Notes: generated by a model from the sequence alone, not told the origin. A DNA stretch of 64,000 nucleotides from Rikenellaceae bacterium (GCA_015059905.1 SUZN01000005.1:1-64000); one strand, 5' to 3'. Counted from the first letter of the stretch, positions 49,236 to 57,557 are shown. Program-made: numbers and translations.

Positions 49236-52049
49236 CTATTTAATTGTTGCATTGAGCGACAGACCAAAGAAGAAGGCGCGGTCGTTACGACGACGGAACG
49301 AGCCTGGAGTCTTGGTGCTCTCCCACAATGGAGTGCTACGGAATGCGTTGTTGGCGTAGAACGAGATACGCAGGAAGTCCTTAATCTCCTTCGTCACGTT
49401 CACATTCATACACAACACAGGCGACATATAGCTATCCTTGATGTTACGACGTACATCGAGGTCTGGTCTTACGTCGAGCTTCTTGAACTCGTCCTGCGAG
49501 AGCATACTCTCGTTGAAGTCGTAGAGCTTGCCATCGTTTACAGATATATAGTGTGTAGGAATCTCGTCGTTCTCATAGAGCATCCACGAGCCCTCGCGCC
49601 AGATGACGTTGGCAGTAGCCGAGATTACGAAACCGATGCTTGGGATGTTATGCACAGCCTTGAGGTTGGTAGAGAGGTTTTCGTAGAATGAGCTCTTGCG
49701 CGCATTGAACACACCCATATGGTTGTAGTAGTTACCCGAGTTGGCGCGGTCGAATGAAAGACCGTTGTTCCAGCTCTCGGTGCGTGACCATACACCATCG
49801 AGGATGAAACGAGTGCGGATAGCGTCGATACGACCGAAGTCGATAGATGCCTCGATACCACGTGTCTCGTAAGATGAGTTGTTGGTTGGTGTAGCGTAAG
49901 AAAGCAGCACCTTGCGGCGTGAAGCCTCCTTCAAAGCTGGCATTGAGCCATCCTCGGGATAGAGAGCCTCGTAAGTGACCATATCAACGCTCTGGAAGCT
50001 GTTTACCGTTGTGCTGAACATATAGCCGTTGTCGCTGCTATCCTTGAAAGCGGTGATAGCACCTGTAACCTGACCAATCTTGAAATCAACGCCCACCTCA
50101 TACTTCTGGGTTGTCGCCATCTCAAGCTCATCGTTTGTGGTGTCGAAGGCGTGAGTTGTCACAACCTGGAACTTCTGCTTCTCTGATGCAACCGTAGATT
50201 GTGAGTTGTTGAAGTTCAGAAGGTCGAAATATGCCTCCTGTGGATTGAGCATCTCAAGCGTTGGGGTTTTGGCTGTGATACCGTAACCACCACGAATAGA
50301 GAGGTGCTCGGGGATGATGTCAAACGAGAGGTTTACACGAGGTGCAACCACATCGTCGAAGCCGAAGATGTTGTCATAACGCACACCCGCAACAATATTG
50401 AGGTTGCGGCGACCCATTGCCCAATTGAATGACTCCTCGGCGAACAAGCCCAGAGTGTTCATAAATGGGATGTCGTCGTAAGAACGCTCACGCTGTGTAG
50501 AGAGGTTGTCAGAGGCAGTACGCAGAGGTGTGCCACCGAAAATCTTACCCTCGCCCACGTTACCCTCGTTACGGAAATCGGCACCCACCTTGATAAAGTG
50601 AGATGTTCTGCCCGCCGTACCAGCGAAGTTAGCGATTACCTGCGCGTAGGTGTTGAGCTCCTTACCGCGCACGCTGTAATTATACATATAGGCATTTGGT
50701 GTACGCAGTGCATACTCGCCATCGGGGTTGGTGATAACCGAGCCGTTCTCCAAAGTGAACTTGCCACCTGGGGCGCTGGTTGTGATGGCGCCGTTGGTCT
50801 TTGATGTTGAGAACGAAGCCTCGGCATTGACAGCCTGGTCCTCGAAGTAGCTGTCCTTATCGGTGTAGGTGAACGAAGCTGCATACTTCAGGTTGTTGAA
50901 CCAGCCCTTGTTGAACGAGAGCGTACCCTTGGTGTTGAAACGCAAACGCTCCTCCTTCTGCAACGCATAACGGAAGTCATTCTCGTCGCCTGGTGTTGGC
51001 TTCGCCTTATCGCGATATACACCCACCGAAAGTGTAGAGTTGGTGTACCACTTGCCGATACTGTTGGTGTAACCCACCTGACCATTCACACGCTCATAGT
51101 GAGAGTAGCCCTCGGTAGGTCTGTACTGCGAGTAAGAGTAGTCGGCGCTATAGTTCAACGCACCTGCCTTGCTACCTGCTGCACCGAGCTGCACACCGTG
51201 AGTGGCAGAGAGCTGATAGAGGTTGGGGTTCATCGTCAGCTTCACGTTCAGTGGCGCACGCCCCGCCTTTGAGTTTACGATAACAGCACCCGAGGTGATG
51301 TCACCATACTCAACCGATGCGATACCACGAATTACCTCCACTGACTCGATGTTATCGGTAGAGATCTGACGCATATCAACGCCTGATGTTGGGGTAGCCA
51401 TAGCTGCCGAGCCTGGAGCGTCAGAGGCGGCAAAAGGCATCTTGCCTGCACCGAGTGACTGCAAGTTGGCGTTGTTCGACATTGGCGTACCATCCATAAT
51501 GATGGCTGTACCAAGACTCGCACCACCACGAATTGAGAAGCTCGACGCCTGGCTCAATGTAAGGGTACGGGTGTCGGGAGTAGATGCACCTGGCAACAGG
51601 CTCATCACATCGGCAAGCGACGATGACTGGATGTGGTCCATCGCCGTACGCGAGATTGTAGATGAGGTGGCAGCACCCGCCTTCGATGCGGTAGCCGTCA
51701 CAACGACATCCTCAACCTTGAAGTTGGCAGGCACAAGCTCAAACTTGAGCGAGTTATCACCCGCCTTCACTGTGATTGTCTGCTCCAGATTCTCATAACC
51801 GAGGAACGAAATCTGCATCTTGTGATTGCCTGCTGCAATCTGCTTGATTGTGAAATCTCCCTCCGAATTGGTTACCGCCTGCAACCCTGTCTCTGGGAAG
51901 TGGACAAGAGCGTAGGCTACCGCCTGCTTGGTGTCGGCAGATACTACTCTACCCACCAGCGAGGCCTTCTGCTGCGCGAATGATGGCATAGCGAACGACA
52001 GTGCCATAATCACCACAACGCAGAGCTTTGTAAAGATTTTCATACGCAA
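49236..52049 (-). CDS. TonB-dependent outer membrane receptor
   Basis: This 937-residue receptor has a signal peptide, a CarboxypepD_reg-like domain (SLVGRVVSADTKQAVAYALVHFPETG), a plug (SLADVMSLLPG, FSIRGGASLGTAIIMDGTPM, IESVEVIRGIASVEYGDITSGAVIV) and a large barrel ending in GLSLNATIK. The plug is complete and the barrel length is normal, so it should be functional. It is first in the operon with DUF4876, DUF6850 and the two C25 peptidases. There is no SusD-like partner, which argues against a typical polysaccharide locus and for a peptide, metal-complex or other ligand. Regulation probably acts at the promoter with adjacent palindrome. Confidence 0.9.
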   Translation of the reverse strand: MRMKIFTKLCVVVIMALSFAMPSFAQQKASLVGRVVSADTKQAVAYALVHFPETGLQAVTNSEGDFTIKQIAAGNHKMQISFLGYENLEQTITVKAGDNSLKFELVPANFKVEDVVVTATASKAGAATSSTISRTAMDHIQSSSLADVMSLLPGASTPDTRTLTLSQASSFSIRGGASLGTAIIMDGTPMSNNANLQSLGAGKMPFAASDAPGSAAMATPTSGVDMRQISTDNIESVEVIRGIASVEYGDITSGAVIVNSKAGRAPLNVKLTMNPNLYQLSATHGVQLGAAGSKAGALNYSADYSYSQYRPTEGYSHYERVNGQVGYTNSIGKWYTNSTLSVGVYRDKAKPTPGDENDFRYALQKEERLRFNTKGTLSFNKGWFNNLKYAASFTYTDKDSYFEDQAVNAEASFSTSKTNGAITTSAPGGKFTLENGSVITNPDGEYALRTPNAYMYNYSVRGKELNTYAQVIANFAGTAGRTSHFIKVGADFRNEGNVGEGKIFGGTPLRTASDNLSTQRERSYDDIPFMNTLGLFAEESFNWAMGRRNLNIVAGVRYDNIFGFDDVVAPRVNLSFDIIPEHLSIRGGYGITAKTPTLEMLNPQEAYFDLLNFNNSQSTVASEKQKFQVVTTHAFDTTNDELEMATTQKYEVGVDFKIGQVTGAITAFKDSSDNGYMFSTTVNSFQSVDMVTYEALYPEDGSMPALKEASRRKVLLSYATPTNNSSYETRGIEASIDFGRIDAIRTRFILDGVWSRTESWNNGLSFDRANSGNYYNHMGVFNARKSSFYENLSTNLKAVHNIPSIGFVISATANVIWREGSWMLYENDEIPTHYISVNDGKLYDFNESMLSQDEFKKLDVRPDLDVRRNIKDSYMSPVLCMNVNVTKEIKDFLRISFYANNAFRSTPLWESTKTPGSFRRRNDRAFFFGLSLNATIK

Positions 52050-52082
52050 TTTTATTTAAGTTATATTTAATCTATTTTGAGG

Positions 52083-52113
52083 CAAAGATATGGGTTCAGA
52101 CAAAACGCCACAA
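52083..52113 (-). promoter_or_regulatory. Promoter of the TonB-C25 operon
   Basis: On the minus strand TTG (52113-52111), 20 bases and TATCTTTG (52090-52083) match the Bacteroidetes promoter, 33 bases before the start codon. Confidence 0.65.
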
Positions 52114-52129
52114 TCCCCAAAATTGGGGA
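52114..52129. promoter_or_regulatory. Palindromic operator candidate
   Basis: TCCCCAA-AA-TTGGGGA is a 7+7 base palindrome abutting the -33 element of the TonB-C25 operon, a position typical of an activator or repressor dimer site. The stretch between it and the repeats (52130-52402) shows no supported gene. Confidence 0.5.
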
Positions 52130-52402
52130 ATCGGCAGCCTTGCATATACCTTTTGCGCTAAAAATAACTAACCTATCAAGGGTAAAGATGCTGAAAATTC
52201 TCAAGTTATGCAAATTTTAGGGCATAATTTTGCACTTTCGGACAGCAGTAAGCGGCAAAACCGCATAATAAACGCAGATTTTTATATAAATAAATTTCTG
52301 ACGGGAAGCTGAAATGGGCGACAAACACGATGTGCATAATTATTCTATGCGAAATGCAACACCTCCGCTAAATACCAATTTTAGACCTTTTCGGGGAGGG
52401 GA

Positions 52403-52583
52403 GATTGCCACGTCGCTAACGCTCCTCGCAATGACGCTACTGCGGAAAGCATATCCCCTGGAGCGCAGCGACCAAAGTCCCCCTTTACAGAAAGGGGGAT
52501 TTAGGGGGATAGGTAACATTTGCCCCAATGGCGAATGCCATAGGCTGTGACTACGCCAATAAAAGCCGTAACAGTCACACACT
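52403..52583. repeat. Composite dispersed repeat, copy 3
   Basis: Same order of modules as at 30276-30460: GATTGCCACGTCG head, GGAGCGCAGCGACCAAAGTC, the CCCCCTTTACAGAAAGGGGG hairpin and the CAGTCACACAC tail. Confidence 0.85.
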
Positions 52584-52620
52584 TACATCCACTAAACAAA
52601 TGCAACTTACAAAAACGCAA

Positions 52621-52653
52621 GATTGCCACGAGCCTACGGCTCTCGCAATGACG
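52621..52653. repeat. Short palindromic repeat head, solo copy
   Basis: GATTGCCACGAGCCTACGGC followed by TCTCGCAATGACG is a head-module copy 38 bases after the composite copy 3. Confidence 0.7.
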
Positions 52654-52703
52654 TGTTTTTTGTGCTTTATTTGAATATGTAGCCCTAATCTTGAATTTCA
52701 GAT

Positions 52704-53264
52704 TTACTCCTCGTTGCTGCGGATAAGATTGCACATAAGCTCGCGGGCACGGTGGATTTGAGTCTTTACGGTGCCCATCGGCAAATGGAGTTTTTCGACT
52801 ATCTCCTCGTAGGAGTAATCTTCCAGAAAACGCATCACAAAGATACTGCGATACTTTTCAGGCAGTGAGTTGATATATTGCTCTATTTGAGAGTGTTGCT
52901 GTATCGAAATAAGGCTCTCCTCGGGCGAGGGCGTAGAGGCTGCAGGGGCGGAAAATTTCTCGTCAATCGAAAGCTCCTCCTGGCGGCGGCGTTCGAAGTC
53001 GATATGGGTGTTGCGGGCGATGGTGTAAATCCACTGCCCGAAGGTATATTCAGCCGAGTAGCGTTGCAGATTGACATATACTTTGATGAAGGTCTCCTGC
53101 AACAAATCCTCGGTATCCTCGACCGAGGCGGAGCGTTGCAGCAGCAGACGACGTATGGCATCGCTGTAACGGTTGAACAGATACTCAAAGGCGATGTCGT
53201 CGCCCGCAAGCGACAACTCCACCAATCGTTTGTCGTCGGCAATTATGTAATCAACTATTTCCAC
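52704..53264 (-). CDS. ECF-type RNA polymerase sigma factor
   Basis: This 186-residue sigma-70 family protein has region 2 (AFEYLFNRYSDAIRRLLLQRS to ETFIKVYVNLQRYSAEYTFGQWIYTIARNTHIDFERRR) and region 4 (SLPEKYRSIFVMRFLEDYSYEEIVEKL, MGTVKTQIHRARELM). No anti-sigma gene is adjacent. It starts 10 bases inside the end of the glycosyltransferase gene and is therefore likely cotranscribed with it. The target promoters are not evident from the window; the nearby TonB operon uses a housekeeping-type promoter. Confidence 0.93.
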   Translation of the reverse strand: MEIVDYIIADDKRLVELSLAGDDIAFEYLFNRYSDAIRRLLLQRSASVEDTEDLLQETFIKVYVNLQRYSAEYTFGQWIYTIARNTHIDFERRRQEELSIDEKFSAPAASTPSPEESLISIQQHSQIEQYINSLPEKYRSIFVMRFLEDYSYEEIVEKLHLPMGTVKTQIHRARELMCNLIRSNEE

Positions 53265-54415
53265 GCAGAGTAATCCTTACGCAACATTATCACACCCAGA
53301 CAGAGCATCAGCAGAGGGTTGAAGAGGTCGAAGAGGAAGTAACGCAATGCGACACCCTTCTCTCCCACACGCTTACCCACGCTACGCATACGCACAACCA
53401 CAATAATGTAGCGCAACAACAGCAGCACAAGAGCTGCCAGCTTGAACTCCAGCGGCATAAAAATCAGCGCTGTGAGCACCGCAAGGAAGAACAACGTCTG
53501 ACTGCCTATATCCCACTTTGCGGCGTTCAATGCCCAATCGGGATAGTAACGCCACGCCTGACCGTAGTGGCGCAATGAGGCGAGCCACCAGCGCAGACCG
53601 CCCCAGGGCTGCTCTATCACGCGACCCTTGGGTATCATCACCACGCTCACATTGTTACGCTTGGCGATGCGCTGTATGAAGAGGTCATCCTCGCCGATAT
53701 TGAGGCTCAAATGAGTAAAGCCCTTCACGCCAAAATAGAGCTCCTTGGTAAAGCCAATATTGTGGCGTATGCCTCGGTAGGTGGCGTGATTGACCGCCTG
53801 CGCCAGCCAATAGAGCGAGAAGTGCAAATTCGACATTCGCACGATGTAGTTTGCCAACCCCTTCGCGGGCTTTATGGCGGAGTAGCCCAGCACGATGTCA
53901 CCGCGCATAAACGCCTTGCCCATCATCGCCAGCCACTGCGCCGAGGCGGGTGCGGCAGAGGTTGTGGTGAGGATGACGTGCTCGTTGTGTGACGACTTGA
54001 TACCCAGATTGATAGCCTGCTTCACCGAGATAGGGAAGCGAGGGTTGAAATCGAACTTCGTAACCACCAGATTGGGGTGCGCCAGGCGCAGTCGCTGGAG
54101 CTCCTCGTAGAAGTCGCCATCGCAACCCACATAGACCAGCACCACCTCGTAGGTAGCCTCATACTCCTGCTGGAAAAGCAGCGGCAGACGCTCGTCGAGG
54201 TAGTTGTAATCCTCCGAAAAGAGGGTCACCACGATAGAGATTGGAGGCTCCTGCTCCAGATGCTTCTTGCGGCGACCGTTAAGGTAGCGGCTTACGCGGC
54301 GGTAGGCTATGGCGTAGTAGTAGAACTGCACGGCAAAGAGCACCAAAATCACCCCCGCCAATGCTACACCCTGCCAGCCGTAGTGAGCAATTACATCCTC
54401 AAAAAATATTGACAT
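53255..54415 (-). CDS. Membrane glycosyltransferase family 2
   Basis: This 387-residue GT-A fold protein has an N-terminal membrane segment (WQGVALAGVILVLFAVQFYYYAIAY), the catalytic domain starting PPISIVVTLFSEDYNYLDERLP, the late acceptor motif NIGEDDLFIQR, an RVIEQPWGG loop resembling the Q/RxxRW region, and two to three C-terminal membrane segments. The usual DxD sits at a less clear position (TTTSAAPASAQW). The track start is a TTG at 54472; the promoter -7 (54449-54456) lies after it, so ATG 54415 is used. Sugar and acceptor are unknown. Confidence 0.85.
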   Translation of the reverse strand: MSIFFEDVIAHYGWQGVALAGVILVLFAVQFYYYAIAYRRVSRYLNGRRKKHLEQEPPISIVVTLFSEDYNYLDERLPLLFQQEYEATYEVVLVYVGCDGDFYEELQRLRLAHPNLVVTKFDFNPRFPISVKQAINLGIKSSHNEHVILTTTSAAPASAQWLAMMGKAFMRGDIVLGYSAIKPAKGLANYIVRMSNLHFSLYWLAQAVNHATYRGIRHNIGFTKELYFGVKGFTHLSLNIGEDDLFIQRIAKRNNVSVVMIPKGRVIEQPWGGLRWWLASLRHYGQAWRYYPDWALNAAKWDIGSQTLFFLAVLTALIFMPLEFKLAALVLLLLRYIIVVVRMRSVGKRVGEKGVALRYFLFDLFNPLLMLCLGVIMLRKDYSAWK

Positions 54416-54448
54416 ATCGAATTTTGCTTTTTTTCGTGAAATAATCGA

Positions 54449-54456
54449 CAAAGATA
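54449..54456 (-). promoter_or_regulatory. Promoter -7 element for the GT2-sigma operon
   Basis: TATCTTTG on the minus strand matches TAnnTTTG, 34 bases before ATG 54415. Confidence 0.55.
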
Positions 54457-54540
54457 CGATATATAAATTCAAAATTCAAAAATTATGTAACACATTTATT
54501 TTTGTTTCTGCTGTGTTACCGTTATTTCGTACTTCATCGT

Positions 54541-54733
54541 CGGCGCAACCTATGGCATTCGCCATTAAAGCAAATCTTACCCAACGCCGCCGATAAGGCG
54601 AGAGCAGAGAATGCTTGCATACTATGCCGAGCCGAGGCGGTGAAAAGCCACCCTTGCGGTGGATTACCCCCTAAATCCCCCGCCTCAGGCAGGGGACTTT
54701 GGTCGCTACGCTCCAGGGGATATGTTTCCGCAG
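54541..54733. repeat. Composite dispersed repeat, copy 4 (inverted, interrupted)
   Basis: Read on the minus strand it carries CCCCTGGAGCGTAGCGACCA, GATTTAGGGGG and then, after an extra ~100 bases with GCAGAGAATGC and CCACCCTTGCGGTGG hairpin text, the AAATTTGCTTTAATGGCGAATGCC-type tail. The extra segment resembles 28568-28630, so two repeat families are nested. Confidence 0.7.
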
Positions 54734-54806
54734 GTGGGTTAATCTCCTTGCTATTGATGAATAAGATTCCTACGCCCGCTATGTTCGCTCGGAATAACGG
54801 AAAAAC

Positions 54807-54842
54807 AAATGGTTGCCACCCTTCGTGAAGTGACAACCATTT
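54807..54842 (-). terminator. Terminator of the NVEALA-like/plug operon
   Basis: AAATGGTTGTCAC and GTGGCAACCATTT (minus strand) pair with one mismatch and are followed by GTTTTT, 21 bases past the plug-protein stop. Confidence 0.75.
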
Positions 54843-54862
54843 ATTTAGAGAATTACAAAATT

Positions 54863-55585
54863 TTACTCTTTGTAATTAAGATAAACCATCATAGGACTTT
54901 CGCCCTGACCGCCCCAGCTTGAGACCTTCACGCTCTGCACATCCTCGGCGGCAATGGAGCGCAACATATTTGCGAGCATCTGCGGCTGTGCTCTGTTCAT
55001 CCTTGAGTTAAAGTGCATTGTAACATTATCGCTTCCCGCAACCTTCAACCCACCATCAGAGAAATCAAACAACGGCAAATTTACCAGCACATCATAGAGC
55101 GACTTACCCTCATAGGCAGGATGCTTGCCGTTGATATTAAAGAGAATACTATTTCCGCTTGCCAAAGACTTATTGCCTGACGCCATCATCTTCTCCGCCC
55201 CTTTAACAATGGGTTTGAGAACAATATTTTTGTTCAATGGGCGTTTATTTGACGCATAAATCTCCTCAACATATTTTTCGAAACCAGGAGCGGAAACTTC
55301 TATAGTATAATTTCCAGTTAGTACTCTAGCTTTATATTCCCCTTTCTTATTACTTGATGCATCAAAAAAATACCAGCCATTATTCAATACAATAGTAGCA
55401 TTAGAAATAACCTTTCCATTCTCACTCTTTACGCAACCATTTACCGTACCCAAATCTTCATCTTGGAATCTCAAATTTGGCATCTGCATTTCACGCAAAG
55501 ACCCTATAATTCTATACTCGCCCTCTTGCGAATAAGAAATTATAGGCATTAGTAAAAATAGAACTACAAATAAATTAAATTTCAT
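54863..55585 (-). CDS. Barrel-less CarboxypepD-reg plus plug-like exported protein
   Basis: This 240-residue protein has a signal peptide (LFVVLFLLMPIISYSQ), a CarboxypepD_reg-like domain (NGCVKSENGKVISNATIVLNN to ISYTIEV-like GNYTIEVSAPGFEKY), and a C-terminal segment (GKSLYDVLVNLPLFDFSDGG, then RSIAAEDVQSVKVSSWGG) resembling the TonB-receptor plug. There is no barrel: the chain stops after LNYKE, and the stop is followed by a terminator. It is translated 3 bases after the second small peptide gene. It could be a truncated receptor, but the tight operon and terminator argue for a real small protein. Confidence 0.6.
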   Translation of the reverse strand: MKFNLFVVLFLLMPIISYSQEGEYRIIGSLREMQMPNLRFQDEDLGTVNGCVKSENGKVISNATIVLNNGWYFFDASSNKKGEYKARVLTGNYTIEVSAPGFEKYVEEIYASNKRPLNKNIVLKPIVKGAEKMMASGNKSLASGNSILFNINGKHPAYEGKSLYDVLVNLPLFDFSDGGLKVAGSDNVTMHFNSRMNRAQPQMLANMLRSIAAEDVQSVKVSSWGGQGESPMMVYLNYKE

Positions 55586-55588
55586 AAA

Positions 55589-55828
55589 TTAATTATAACC
55601 AAAAATAATTTTACAATCCCAGCACATATATACAATTTCACCCGTATCAGCGATTGTAGACTTTACCGCTGCTTCTGACCCACAATTTGGACAAGGAGGC
55701 ACTTTTGAGACAATTGTCTGTGAACCAGGTCCACCCTCTACACCACTTGCATTTGCATCCATTGAAATTGCACACATTACAGCAGTTGCGAACATCGCAA
55801 CAAAAGCACATTTTAATAACTTTTTCAT
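55589..55828 (-). CDS. Small exported NVEALA-like peptide with CPxCG-CWxC zinc ribbon (copy 2)
   Basis: This 79-residue peptide has a Lys-rich leader and hydrophobic core (KKLLKCAFVAMFATAVMCAISM), then ANASGVEGGPGSQTIVSK, a segment resembling the NVEALA motif region of Bacteroidetes exported peptides. It ends in a four-cysteine ribbon (PCPNCGSEAAV, MCWDCKIIFGYN). The 50-base segment coding for the GVEGGPGSQTIVSK stretch is nearly identical to that of copy 1, showing recent duplication. It sits 25 bases after copy 1 and 3 before the plug-like gene. Role unknown. Confidence 0.7.
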   Translation of the reverse strand: MKKLLKCAFVAMFATAVMCAISMDANASGVEGGPGSQTIVSKVPPCPNCGSEAAVKSTIADTGEIVYMCWDCKIIFGYN

Positions 55829-55853
55829 CTTAACAAATTTTTAGGTTATACTT

Positions 55854-56093
55854 TTAATCTATAAATCCAAAAATAATTTTACAATTCCAACAAAGATAGC
55901 AAATTTCTCCATTTTCATCTTTACACTGAATAACACCTGTATTTCCGCAAATCGGACAAGGTGGCAATTTAGAAACAATCGTCTGTGAACCAGGTCCACC
56001 CTCTACACCACTTGCATTTGCATCTACATTCAACGCACACAAAGCTGCCACAGCGAATGCTGCAACAAAAGCTACTTTCAAAAATCTTTTCAT
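55854..56093 (-). CDS. Small exported NVEALA-like peptide with CPxCG-CWxC zinc ribbon (copy 1)
   Basis: This 79-residue paralogue of the next gene has leader KRFLKVAFVAAFAVAALCALNV, the same ANASGVEGGPGSQTIVSK block, and ribbon PCPICGNTGVI...YLCWNCKIIFGFID. Cysteine spacing is conserved though surrounding residues differ, suggesting selection on metal binding or disulfides. It is the first gene of the three-gene minus-strand operon. No consensus promoter was identified in the 100 bases upstream. Such peptides are easily missed by annotation. Function unknown. Confidence 0.72.
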   Translation of the reverse strand: MKRFLKVAFVAAFAVAALCALNVDANASGVEGGPGSQTIVSKLPPCPICGNTGVIQCKDENGEICYLCWNCKIIFGFID

Positions 56094-56330
56094 AATTACA
56101 AACTCTAATTTGATAATTTTCCCGTTTATTGACTTTAATCAGCAATACAAAATTAAACAAATATTTTCAAATTTTCCATATATTTCAAATATTTTTCTTT
56201 TTTTTCATTAACCCAACTTTATTTTACGTCTGCATCTTTGTAACACTAAAAATTTTGAATTTTGAATTCTTAATTTTGAATTACATTGTAACTTTCCGCC
56301 GAAAAGCCTCTTTTTTCGTAGAAAAAATAG

Positions 56331-56338
56331 TAACTTTG
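56331..56338 (+). promoter_or_regulatory. Promoter -7 element for tgt
   Basis: TAACTTTG matches TAnnTTTG, 52 bases before the tgt ATG. A GACGCATAGTGCGTC palindrome follows in the leader at about 56354-56368; no preQ1 riboswitch was recognised. Confidence 0.5.
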
Positions 56339-56389
56339 TCCGAATTATGCACCGACGCATAGTGCGTCAGTAAAAACCAAAGCGTGAAA

Positions 56390-57520
56390 ATGAAATTTAC
56401 ATTACAACATAAAGCCCCCAATTCAAAGGCGCGAGCAGGAGAAATCACCACCGACCATGGCGTGATTCAGACCCCCATTTTTATGCCTGTGGGTACAGCC
56501 GCAGCGATGAAGGGAATATTCCACCGCGACCTGAAGCAGGAGGCTAAAGCACAGATAATTCTGGCAAACACCTACCACCTCTACCTCCGCCCAGGTATGG
56601 ATATCATCGAGCAGGCGGGCGGCGTGCATCGCTTCTCGACGTGGGATGGCCCGATGCTCACCGACAGCGGCGGCTTTCAGGTATTCTCACTCTCGGAGTG
56701 CCGCAAGCTCAAGGAGGAGGGTTGCCACTTCCGCTCTCACATCGACGGCTCGAAGCATCTCTTCACGCCCGAGAGTGTCATCGACACCGAGCGCACCATC
56801 GGCGCAGATATTATGATGGCATTTGACGAGTGCCCCCCAGGCGATGCGCCACGCGACTACGCAGCCAAATCGCTGGCTCTGACAGAGCGCTGGCTGGAGC
56901 GTTGCTTCAACCGCTACGCGCAGACTCAACCCAAGTATGGTCACTACCAATCGTTGTTCCCCATCGTGCAGGGCTGCGCCTACCCCGACCTCAGAGCAAA
57001 GGCGGCAGAGAATGTGCAGCAGTATTACGCTGACGGCTACGCCATCGGAGGCTTGGCTGTGGGAGAGCCTACGGATGTGATGTATTCGATGATTGAGGTT
57101 GTAAACGCCGTACTGCCCGAGCATAAGCCCCGCTACCTGATGGGTGTCGGCACGCCGATAAACATTTTGGAGGGCATAGACCGAGGTGTTGATATGTTCG
57201 ATTGTGTGATGCCTACGCGCAACGGTCGCAACGGTCAGATATTTACCTCGGAGGGTACTATCAACCTGCGCAACAAGAAGTGGGAGAACGACTTTTCGCC
57301 ACTCGACCCCAACGGCGTGGCGTTTGTGGACAAGCTCTACACCAAGGCGTATGTTCACCATCTGGTTGTCTGCAAGGAGATGATGGCGGCGCAGATTGCA
57401 TCGCTGCACAACGTGGCGTTCTACCTATGGCTGGTGGGCGAGGCACGCAAGCACATCATCGCGGGCGACTACGCAGAGTGGAAGCGAGTGATGGTAGAGA
57501 AACTCGGCAGACGACTCTAA
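56390..57520 (+). CDS. tgt: Queuine tRNA-guanine transglycosylase
   Basis: Tgt inserts preQ1 at G34 of tRNA-Asp, -Asn, -His and -Tyr. The TIM-barrel motifs are FMPVGTAAAMKG, catalytic Asp in LTDSGGFQVFSL, GGLAVGEP, and the second Asp in MFDCVMPTRNGRNG. The zinc-binding CxCxxC expected near the C terminus is absent: the corresponding stretch reads GVAFVDKLYTKAYVHHL. At 376 residues length is normal. ATG 56390 is chosen; the track GTG at 56384 adds two residues. It heads a plus-strand housekeeping run with short gaps. Confidence 0.94.
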   Translation: MKFTLQHKAPNSKARAGEITTDHGVIQTPIFMPVGTAAAMKGIFHRDLKQEAKAQIILANTYHLYLRPGMDIIEQAGGVHRFSTWDGPMLTDSGGFQVFSLSECRKLKEEGCHFRSHIDGSKHLFTPESVIDTERTIGADIMMAFDECPPGDAPRDYAAKSLALTERWLERCFNRYAQTQPKYGHYQSLFPIVQGCAYPDLRAKAAENVQQYYADGYAIGGLAVGEPTDVMYSMIEVVNAVLPEHKPRYLMGVGTPINILEGIDRGVDMFDCVMPTRNGRNGQIFTSEGTINLRNKKWENDFSPLDPNGVAFVDKLYTKAYVHHLVVCKEMMAAQIASLHNVAFYLWLVGEARKHIIAGDYAEWKRVMVEKLGRRL

Positions 57521-57557
57521 CCTGCCCAAAACAAGAAAACCCTCTCAAGCATAGAGT

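Noticed and set aside
52314-52734. ORFs rich in MLPIPLNPPFCKGGLWSLRSRG.
   Set aside because: The same text recurs at 30503-30688 and 29988-30464 and is the translation of the dispersed composite repeat.
52704-53264. A link between the ECF sigma factor and the TonB-C25 operon as a FecI/FecR system.
   Set aside because: No anti-sigma gene is present, the operon has a housekeeping-type promoter and the sigma gene is cotranscribed with a glycosyltransferase.
56339-56389. A preQ1 riboswitch in the tgt leader.
   Set aside because: Only a short GACGCATAGTGCGTC palindrome is present; the A-rich pseudoknot tail pattern was not seen.
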